Positions 16,945 through 22,083 of a stretch of 22,083 nucleotides of DNA are shown in pieces. Where the stretch lies: positions 1-22,083 of the forward strand of contig JAMDCE010000166.1 of assembly GCA_023489135.1 (NCBI GenBank). The letters are read 5' to 3'. The stretch comes from Chloroflexota bacterium. GTDB lineage: Bacteria; Chloroflexota; Chloroflexia; JAMDCE01. The stretch's first letter is position 1, and each line of letters starts with the position of its first letter. The notes under the pieces were generated by a model, which was not told the DNA's origin, made no database searches, and saw only the letters and a program-made list of their open reading frames with translations. Both the position numbers and the translations under genes were made by a program.

Positions 16945-17022
16945 AATTCCCCACAGTTTCTCACCTACGGTGTAGCCGCCGTCCTCCGCATCAGGAATAA
17001 GCAACAATGTGTATCGTCTCAT
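16717..17022 (-). CDS. hicB: HicB-like antitoxin-family protein, copy 2, with duplicated N-terminus
   Basis: The core from ATG 16944 encodes 75 aa, differing from hicB1 at only six positions (for example Leu8 to Pro). A 78-bp in-frame tandem duplication (16891-16968 and 16969-17044) adds an upstream ATG at 17022, giving a 101-aa product whose first 19 residues repeat the HicB N-terminus before the real domain begins. The duplicated unit also carries the leader GAAACTGTGGGGAATT, so both ATGs have the same weak ribosome-binding region and two products are possible. Longer read-through to 17064 is open but has no better start. As in copy 1 there is no HicA neighbour. The MNT copy 2 follows 73 bp downstream. 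Confidence 0.8.
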   Translation of the reverse strand: MRRYTLLLIPDAEDGGYTVGEKLWGIMRRYTLLPIPDAGEGGYTVRVPALPGLTTEGDTLEEAIANARDAITLWIRDAEKHGEPIPEETEPTLAIQISVAA

Positions 17023-17044
17023 AATTCCCCACAGTTTCTCACCT
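16891..17044. repeat. 78-bp tandem duplication at the 5' end of hicB2
   Basis: Two head-to-tail units, 16891-16968 and 16969-17044, differ at only a few positions (TTCGCC against GTCCTC, AGG against AAG). The unit is 26 codons long and in frame with hicB. Confidence 0.9.
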
Positions 17045-17292
17045 CTCGAACAGGCGACAAGCAAAGTGTAGCAGGTTTGAAGCAGCCGATAAAGCCTTCT
17101 GCCGTTGAGGGAAAACGGGGCGTTATAACTTCCATAGGTAGGGATGGTGAACCATTCCTACTCGATCTTCCTGGCACGGTTTCTGCACCTCCGACCCGAA
17201 GTCTACGCAGAATGATCGTGAAGCTGGCCGGACTGTGGTTTCCGGCTATCCGCGAAGCATGACGGGTAGACTGACTGATTAAGGAGGTTGCA
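17045..17292. other. Intergenic region between hicB2 and the small membrane protein
   Basis: This region separates divergently oriented genes. On the minus strand TTTATC, 17 bp and TACACT form a weak candidate hicB2 promoter near 17072-17100. A 61-codon plus-strand frame (17077-17262) has no ribosome-binding site or recognisable domain and is probably not a gene. Confidence 0.4.
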
Positions 17293-17544
17293 ATGAAGGA
17301 ATTCCCAAAGAAAGCGACGGAATTTGGCGAATCGCAGCCGCTGGACTACGTGACGCAGCAAATCTCGGAGATTCCGTCGACAACTTTCCTTACGGCAACG
17401 CTATTGTCTGTGCTGGGATCGATGTTCCTCCTGTTAATGGGTAGGAGGTGGGAGAGCATTTTCGTGGGCCTTTGGGCTCCCACGATTATGAGCCTCGGCT
17501 TGATTGTCAAGTTCCTGGGCGTTAGCTACCACGAGCGCTACTAA
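17293..17544 (+). CDS. Small two-TM membrane protein, uncharacterised
   Basis: An 83-aa protein with a polar N-terminal 30 residues, a first hydrophobic segment at about 31-49, a short GRRWE loop and a second segment at about 55-76. I do not recognise a family. The strong AAGGAGG site 6 bp before the ATG at 17293, and a good terminator 13 bp after the stop, support a real, independently transcribed gene. Both are stronger evidence than its length. The loop arginines suggest both termini lie outside or that the protein is a small hairpin in the membrane (positive-inside rule; inference). No promoter was recognised upstream. Confidence 0.75.
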   Translation: MKEFPKKATEFGESQPLDYVTQQISEIPSTTFLTATLLSVLGSMFLLLMGRRWESIFVGLWAPTIMSLGLIVKFLGVSYHERY

Positions 17545-17556
17545 CGGGTTCCTACA

Positions 17557-17594
17557 GGGGCCGGCGTCCGACAAGGTGCCGGCCCCTTCTTGTT
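17557..17594 (+). terminator. Rho-independent terminator after the small membrane protein
   Basis: The stem GGGGCCGGC (17557-17565) pairs perfectly with GCCGGCCCC (17578-17586) across a 12-nt loop and is followed by TTCTTGTT. Confidence 0.85.
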
Positions 17595-17635
17595 CCAGGA
17601 GTTGCGCGGTCAGGACCAAGACCGGGCTGCGATTC

Positions 17636-17695
17636 CACCGCGGAGTACGCAGAGGTCACTTTGAAGGTCTCTGCGTACTCCGCGCCTCTGCGGTG
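17636..17695. repeat. Palindromic hairpin repeat, copy 2 (upstream of dnaX)
   Basis: The arms CGCGGAGTACGCAGAG (17639-17654) and its exact complement (17669-17684) are separated by 14 nt. Outer CACCGC (17636-17641) and GCGGTG (17690-17695) also match. It belongs to the same family as the hairpin at 19859-19934. It stands between the previous gene's terminator and the dnaX promoter. Confidence 0.8.
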
Positions 17696-17752
17696 AGATC
17701 CCGGCTCTTTTCGAGAGAACCCGTAAGTCCTGTCACTCATTGCCCTTGCTCG

Positions 17753-17781
17753 TTGTACAATCGCCGGACTCAGCGTATAAT
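17753..17781 (+). promoter_or_regulatory. Promoter of dnaX-ybaB
   Basis: TTGTAC (17753-17758) and a perfect TATAAT (17776-17781) are separated by 17 bp. Transcription would begin near 17788, giving a leader of about 25 nt before the TTG start at 17813. The in-frame ATG at 17780 overlaps the -10 element and so cannot be the start of this transcript. Confidence 0.8.
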
Positions 17782-17812
17782 GTTGGTCGTAGACATCTTC
17801 GGGGGGAACGCC

Positions 17813-19492
17813 TTGGCCTCACAGTCGCTGTACCGCAAGTGGCGGTCGCGTAACTTCGCGGAAATCGTCGGCCAGCAGCACGTCACCCGGACGCTGCGGA
17901 ATGCGCTCGTCCAGGGCCGGATGTCCCACGCCTACGTCTTCAGTGGACCGAGGGGCATCGGCAAAACCTCTGCCGCCCGAGTGCTGGCTAAGGCGGCCAA
18001 TTGCGAAAATCCCTCTGATGGCGACCCCTGCTGCGCTTGTCCGGCTTGCATCTCTATCGGAGAGGGCCGATGCCTGGATGTGATCGAGATCGACGCCGCC
18101 TCCAACCGGAGCATCGACGACATCAGGGACCTCCGAGATAAGATTAACTTCGCGCCCAGCGAGGTTCGTTTTAAGTTCTACATTCTCGACGAAGTGCACA
18201 TGCTCAGCAACGAAGCCTTCAATGCCCTTCTCAAGACCCTGGAAGAGCCCCCGCCCCACGCGGTATTCGTTTTGGTGACCACCGAATCGCACAAGCTGCC
18301 GGCCACCGTTCTTTCGCGCTGCCAGCGGTTCGACTTCCGCCGGATCGCTTTGCCGGACCTGGTACAGCGCCTCGATCACGTTAGCAATGCGGAAGGTATT
18401 CAGATCGAGCCCGCGGCGCTGGAGCTGGTAGGAAGGCTATCTACCGGCAGCCTGCGTGACGCCGAAAGCCTTCTGGATCAGCTGGTGTCCTACTGCGGGA
18501 ACACCATAACCCTGGAAGACGTGCACATGGTCGTGGGCATGACCGGCTCCGAGGCGGGAAAGAGCCTGGTCGAGCATTTCGTGGAGGGAAACCTTCCCTC
18601 CGGATTGAAGCTGATCAACGACGTGGCAGCCGGTGGCGCAGACCTGCGCCAGTTCGGACGTGAAGTAGTCGATTGCTTGCGCAAGGTAATGCTGGCGAAG
18701 GTGGGGGGTGTCGACGCGGGCCTGGCAGAAATGTCCCGGGAATCGTTGGAGGATATCAAGAGGTTAGGCGAAAGGGTCACTGCCGAGCGGGTCATTCGCG
18801 GCATCCGCCTTTTCAGCGCGGTGGAAAACAGCCAGCGCATGCAGGTTCATTCCCAACTGCCGTTGGAGCTTGCCTTTGTAGAGGCGGTGTTGCAGCCGGG
18901 AACCGCCAGGGATGCCGCTGAGGCCGTTCCATCTCCCATGCGTGCCGCTCCAAGCGCTCCAGCGCCAGTTTCAGCGGTCCCGGTGAAAAAGAGCGAGCCC
19001 GGTGTTGCCCCCTCTGCCGCGCGCGGCGACCCTCCTGGTCGACAGACAGCGCCAAGCTCTCCACCTCAACCGGCCAAGCAGGTGATAGCAGCACCTCCTG
19101 CCGGTGCCGAAATCACCTCGGGGGCGACCGATCTGGCCGAGCTGGTCCGCGGCTGGGGCAACGTGGTCGCGGCCCTGGGGCAGACCGATAAGCGCATACA
19201 GGCGCTGCTGCGTGATTGTCACCCCATCGACATCGACGGCGACATCGTGGTGCTGGGGTTTTTCTACCAGTTCCATAAGACTGCCATCGAGGAGCAAGCT
19301 AAGCGGGAGGTGGTGGAGAAAGTGCTGAGCGAGGTCCGAAAGACCCCCACGCGCGTTCGGTGCGTATTCTCGCCCAAGGAAAAGGCGGCGGCGCGCTCGC
19401 CCGTGGACGACCCGCTGGTAAAGGCCGCGGTATCGATGGGAGCTCGCATCAGGAAGGTCGAGGTAGATCCGGAGGGGGAGAAACGAGCCTAG
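17813..19492 (+). CDS. dnaX: DNA polymerase III subunit gamma/tau
   Basis: A 559-aa clamp-loader ATPase subunit that loads the sliding clamp and organises the replisome. With the TTG 17813 start the numbering coincides with E. coli: Walker A GPRGIGKT has Lys51, and the zinc-binding cysteines fall at 64, 73, 76 and 79. Walker B is ILDEVH, followed by LKTLEEPPPH and the sensor VLSRCQRF. Domain III follows, then a Pro/Ala-rich linker at about 365-445 and a C-terminal tau-like domain to the end. The TTG is preceded by GGGGGGAAC, while the upstream ATG overlaps the promoter. I see no A-rich slippery heptamer that would suggest a programmed frameshift to a gamma form, but I have not scanned exhaustively. 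ybaB follows after 57 bp, the conserved dnaX-ybaB order. Confidence 0.95.
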   Translation: MASQSLYRKWRSRNFAEIVGQQHVTRTLRNALVQGRMSHAYVFSGPRGIGKTSAARVLAKAANCENPSDGDPCCACPACISIGEGRCLDVIEIDAASNRSIDDIRDLRDKINFAPSEVRFKFYILDEVHMLSNEAFNALLKTLEEPPPHAVFVLVTTESHKLPATVLSRCQRFDFRRIALPDLVQRLDHVSNAEGIQIEPAALELVGRLSTGSLRDAESLLDQLVSYCGNTITLEDVHMVVGMTGSEAGKSLVEHFVEGNLPSGLKLINDVAAGGADLRQFGREVVDCLRKVMLAKVGGVDAGLAEMSRESLEDIKRLGERVTAERVIRGIRLFSAVENSQRMQVHSQLPLELAFVEAVLQPGTARDAAEAVPSPMRAAPSAPAPVSAVPVKKSEPGVAPSAARGDPPGRQTAPSSPPQPAKQVIAAPPAGAEITSGATDLAELVRGWGNVVAALGQTDKRIQALLRDCHPIDIDGDIVVLGFFYQFHKTAIEEQAKREVVEKVLSEVRKTPTRVRCVFSPKEKAAARSPVDDPLVKAAVSMGARIRKVEVDPEGEKRA

Positions 19493-19549
19493 CGCGGGGC
19501 CGGCCGCGAAAAGATGATGTCGCACGATTACGCGTTAGAAAGGCGGGCT

Positions 19550-19852
19550 ATGTTCGGAAACATGAACATGATCAAGCAAATGCAGGCCAAGTTGTTGAAG
19601 ATCCAGGAGGAGCTGGCCAAAGAGACCGTCGAGGTATCCTCGGGGGGCGGCGCCGTAACCGTTACCATCACCGGGCATCAGAAAGTAGAGTCGGTGAAGA
19701 TCGATCCCGAGGTAGTCGATCCCGACGACGTCGAAATGCTGCAGGACTTGATTCTTTCGGCGATGAACGAGGCGATTGCCAAATCCCAGGAAATGGCGTC
19801 GAAGCGGTTGAGCGCCGTGACCGGAGGACTGAAGATCCCCGGTCTGCCGTAG
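19550..19852 (+). CDS. ybaB: YbaB/EbfC family nucleoid-associated protein
   Basis: A 100-aa small dimeric DNA-binding protein of the YbaB/EbfC family, involved in nucleoid organisation. The conserved N-terminus MFGNMNMIKQMQAKLLKIQEE forms the first helix; the core VTVTITGHQKVESVKIDPEVV and the C-terminal GGLKIPGL are typical. I chose ATG 19550 because the family begins MxxNxxxxMKQ and GGCGGG lies just upstream; the frame opens at 19514. It lies 57 bp after dnaX and is very probably in its operon. In many bacteria recR comes next; here the hairpin at 19859 and convergent uvrC follow, so recR must be elsewhere. Confidence 0.93.
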   Translation: MFGNMNMIKQMQAKLLKIQEELAKETVEVSSGGGAVTVTITGHQKVESVKIDPEVVDPDDVEMLQDLILSAMNEAIAKSQEMASKRLSAVTGGLKIPGLP

Positions 19853-19858
19853 AGTTTA

Positions 19859-19934
19859 ACCGCAGAGGCGCAGAGAACGCAGAGTTTAAACGAGAGGAAC
19901 AACAAAGACTCTGCGCTCTCTGCGCCTCTGCGGT
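19859..19934. repeat. Palindromic hairpin repeat, copy 3 (convergent ybaB/uvrC ends)
   Basis: ACCGCAGAGGCGCAGAGA (19859-19876) pairs perfectly with 19917-19934. After one mismatch the stem continues another 8 bp (19878-19885 with 19908-19915), leaving a 22-nt loop. It lies between the convergent ends of ybaB (19852) and uvrC (19982) and could stop transcription from both sides, though it lacks a T tract. Confidence 0.85.
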
Positions 19935-19981
19935 GAACAGTCGCCCTGTTCGGAACCATTACATCGCCCATTCCCATTGGG

Positions 19982-21829
19982 TCACAGGCTTAGCTTGATC
20001 TTGCGGGCCAGCTCTTTGCTGATGGTCTCCACGGAGGCCAGATCCTCGACCGAGGCCTCGCGGATTCCTTTGGTCGATCCAAAGCGCTTCAAGAGCGCCG
20101 CCTTGCGCTTGGGGCCGAGTCCCGGTATTTCGTCCAACGCCGACCCGAAGCTCCTTTTCTGCCTAACTTTCAGGTGGTAGGAAAGCGCAAACCGGTGCGC
20201 TTCGTCGCGGATGCGCTGAACCAAGTATAGACCCTGCGACGTTCGTGGAAGCAGGATTGGCTCGCCGTGAACGTCGTCGAAGATCTCCTCGTTTTCCTTG
20301 GCCAGGGACACGACCGGAATGGCATCTTGCAGACCCAGCTCGGACAAAACCTCCAGGGCCGCGCTCAGATGTCCCTTCCCGCCGTCGATGATCACCAGGT
20401 CGGGCATCGCCTGCCACGACCGGTCGGACGATTCGGTCTGCTCGGAGGATGCCCTCTTGAATCTACGCCTGAGAACCTCGCGGATCATGGCGTAGTCGTC
20501 GATGGTGGTGACCTCTTTTATCTTGAAGCGACGATAGAGGCTGTTCTTCGGTTGGCCGCTTTCAAACACCACCATGGCTCCCACGGCGGAGGTTCCTCGG
20601 ATGTTCGAGATGTCGTAGCATTCAATCCGGCGCGGTGGACCGGCCAGCTTCAGGTTCTCGGCCAGCTCCAGCACCGCCCCACCGGTCTTCATCTCGTCGG
20701 CCAGCCAGCGCGCCCGCATCTGCTCCAGCACCTCGGCGGCGTTTTCGGCCACCAGGTCGATCAATCGGCGCTTTTCCCCCTTGCGTGGCACCTGGATGGC
20801 CACTTTCTCGCCGCGCTTGGTTGCGAGCCACGACTGGATCACCGCGGCTTCTTCTATGTCGTTTTGCAGTAGAATTCGGGGCGGAACGTAAGCCGCGGCA
20901 TCGTAGAATTGCATCACGAACGAGGACAGTATGTGGCGTGCATCCTCGTCCTTGGTGCCTTCCAGGGCAAAATGCTCTCGCCCCACCAGCTTGCCGCCAC
21001 GAACGAAGAAAATCTGGACGCAGGCCTCGCCATCGCTGCGCGCGAAAGCGATCACGTCCTCGTCCTTGATGGCCGTGGAGATTATCTTCTGTCGCTCCGT
21101 GATCTTCTCCGCCGCCTGAATGCGATCGCGAAGATAGGCCGCACGCTCGAACTGGAGCTTCTCGGCGGCCTCCTCCATCTGCCGCCGCATTTGCTTCACA
21201 ATCTCGTCCTGCCGGCCCTCCAGGAAAAGGCACAGCTGCCGCATGACCTCCATGTACTCCTCTTTGCTCACCGCGCCAACGCACGCCCCTGAGCAGCGAC
21301 GGATGTGATAGTTCAGACACGGGCGGGCATCGTTCCCGGTGATCGGCTGGGTGCAGGAGCGATAGGGGAATATCTTCTGGAGCAGATCGAGCGTCATGGC
21401 CACCGATCGGGAATCGGTGTAGGGGCCGAAGTAGCGGCCGCCGTCGTTTTCGATGCGGCGGGTGATCAGCACCCTCGGCCACTCTTCGTCGAAGGTCACC
21501 TTCAAATAGGGGTAGTGCTTGTCGTCGCGCAGACGCACGTTGTATTTGGGCCGATAGCGTTTTATGAGATTGCATTCCAGCACCAGGGCTTCCAGCTCGG
21601 TGTCGGTCAGTATGAACTCAAAGTCGGCGATGTGCTCGACGAGCCTACGGACCTTGCCCGCCTGGCCGCTCCTCCTGAAGTAGGAGCGAACGCGGTTGCG
21701 CAGGTTGACGGCTTTGCCGACGTAGATCACTTCCCCCCGCTCGCCGTGGAACAGGTATACCCCCGGTCTACCGGGTATGGTCGGCAATCGCTTTTCGATC
21801 TGGGAGTGGTCCAATTGGGGTTTTCTCAA
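19982..21829 (-). CDS. uvrC: UvrABC excinuclease subunit C
   Basis: A 615-aa full-length UvrC, which makes both incisions around a lesion in nucleotide excision repair. The N-terminal GIY-YIG nuclease shows PGVYLF at 22-27 and IYVGKAVNLRNRVRSYF at 35-51. The Cys-containing region has CTQP and RRCSGACVG near 160-180. A UVR motif (helical, FERAAYLRDRI) follows near 225. The C-terminal RNase H-like nuclease shows CYDISNIRGTSAVGA and VIIDGGKGHL, then a histidine in EAHRFALSYH. A helix-hairpin-helix region (IPGLGPKRKAALLKRFGS) ends the protein. The start is TTG 21829 with GAAGGG upstream and a promoter at 21869-21898. It converges on ybaB across a hairpin repeat. Confidence 0.96.
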   Translation of the reverse strand: MRKPQLDHSQIEKRLPTIPGRPGVYLFHGERGEVIYVGKAVNLRNRVRSYFRRSGQAGKVRRLVEHIADFEFILTDTELEALVLECNLIKRYRPKYNVRLRDDKHYPYLKVTFDEEWPRVLITRRIENDGGRYFGPYTDSRSVAMTLDLLQKIFPYRSCTQPITGNDARPCLNYHIRRCSGACVGAVSKEEYMEVMRQLCLFLEGRQDEIVKQMRRQMEEAAEKLQFERAAYLRDRIQAAEKITERQKIISTAIKDEDVIAFARSDGEACVQIFFVRGGKLVGREHFALEGTKDEDARHILSSFVMQFYDAAAYVPPRILLQNDIEEAAVIQSWLATKRGEKVAIQVPRKGEKRRLIDLVAENAAEVLEQMRARWLADEMKTGGAVLELAENLKLAGPPRRIECYDISNIRGTSAVGAMVVFESGQPKNSLYRRFKIKEVTTIDDYAMIREVLRRRFKRASSEQTESSDRSWQAMPDLVIIDGGKGHLSAALEVLSELGLQDAIPVVSLAKENEEIFDDVHGEPILLPRTSQGLYLVQRIRDEAHRFALSYHLKVRQKRSFGSALDEIPGLGPKRKAALLKRFGSTKGIREASVEDLASVETISKELARKIKLSL

Positions 21830-21868
21830 CTGCCCTTCTAGTCCTTATTCAGTGTGCGCAGCATGTTG

Positions 21869-21898
21869 ATTATAAATTGATCGCAGGCGGTTTGGCAA
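21869..21898 (-). promoter_or_regulatory. Promoter of uvrC
   Basis: On the minus strand TTGCCA (21893-21898) and TATAAT (21869-21874) are separated by 18 bp. Transcription would start near 21862, about 33 nt before the TTG start at 21829. I saw no LexA-type box. Confidence 0.65.
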
Positions 21899-21913
21899 AA
21901 TCGGGAAAAAAAC

Positions 21914-22066
21914 GGGGAGCGCACAAGTTTCCCCATCTAGAAATCTTACCAGGGCTTATGCTATTGCCTTGCAACATTTGCGCGGTGCGCGCAAATCATG
22001 CTGTTTGCAGCGCTTGAGGGAACACCTCAAGTCGATACCCGAGCGTGGCTGACATTAGTCGGTATC
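21914..22066. other. Intergenic region with a series of inverted repeats
   Basis: Beyond the uvrC promoter no gene is seen up to the window edge. Four hairpins follow one another: GGGGA/TCCCC (21914-21934), ATTTGCGC/GCGCAAAT (21976-21996), CTTGAGG/CCTCAAG (22013-22031), and GATACC/GGTATC (22034-22066) with an inner GAC/GTC. All arms are perfect. They could be operators, a structured RNA, or the end of a mobile element; the window stops before this can be decided. Confidence 0.4.
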
Positions 22067-22083
22067 CGCGATCAGTTATGCGG

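Noticed and set aside
14500..17064. A CRISPR-like array suggested by repeated blocks
   Set aside because: The repeats are two long coding cassettes and one 78-bp tandem pair, with no short evenly spaced repeats or unique spacers.
17077..17262. A 61-codon plus-strand ORF upstream of the small membrane protein
   Set aside because: It has no ribosome-binding site, no hydrophobic or domain pattern, and lies in a promoter-containing intergenic gap.
9050..17292. An integrated element with attL/attR at tRNA-Pro
   Set aside because: No second copy of the tRNA 3' end (GGTTCGAATCCTGTCTCCCC) and no integrase or transposase gene were found in the window.
19853..19981. recR after ybaB
   Set aside because: The 129-bp gap holds only the hairpin repeat; uvrC converges directly after it.

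Overview
The window looks like a chromosomal segment of a GC-rich bacterium. The mix of genes fits a Chloroflexota-like (Dehalococcoidia/Anaerolineae-type) lineage: an O-antigen-ligase/TPR fusion, a COG2509 flavoprotein next to a multi-pass membrane protein, frequent TTG/GTG starts, and hairpin repeats of the 'CCGCAGAGGCGCAGAG' kind. That lineage is an inference from content; no marker in the window proves it. Housekeeping promoters are close to sigma-70 consensus.

Layout. (1) 107-5575, plus strand: a compact surface-polysaccharide operon with an O-antigen polymerase/ligase-like membrane protein carrying C-terminal TPRs, a WecA/MraY-family lipid-carrier glycosyl-1-phosphate transferase, and a UDP-N-acetylhexosamine-type 6-dehydrogenase. 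Together they would charge undecaprenyl phosphate with a first sugar, supply a uronic-acid nucleotide sugar, and polymerise or ligate the glycan. (2) 5707-8907, minus strand: a TPR protein with an acidic tail and its own promoter, then a membrane protein coupled by a 14-bp overlap to an upstream COG2509 FAD-dependent dehydrogenase. (3) 8908-9164: a palindrome with a -10 hexamer in each arm (a possible divergent promoter), then tRNA-Pro(GGG) with its own promoter and terminator. (4) 9165-17044: an accessory region. It holds one 1619-aa DUF4011/SF1-helicase/Vsr-like-nuclease/DUF3320 protein behind a promoter and a roughly 220-nt structured leader. On the opposite strand are two diverged copies of a hicB-like + MNT nucleotidyltransferase cassette flanking a DUF3800 gene. 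This reads as a defence or genome-conflict island. (5) 17293-21829: a small two-TM protein, dnaX, ybaB/ebfC, and convergent uvrC.

The most unusual part is 14.5-17.05 kb. Two 'antitoxin-like' families, HicB and MNT, form a two-gene unit with no visible HicA or HEPN partner. The unit is duplicated around a DUF3800 gene. The two MNT copies have each lost a different residue of the nucleotidyltransferase signature. The second hicB carries an in-frame 78-bp tandem duplication that also duplicates its ribosome-binding site. A 19-bp motif shared between MNT starts and the hicB2 leader looks like a scar of further cassette turnover. Three palindromic hairpin repeats of one degenerate family punctuate the gene ends.
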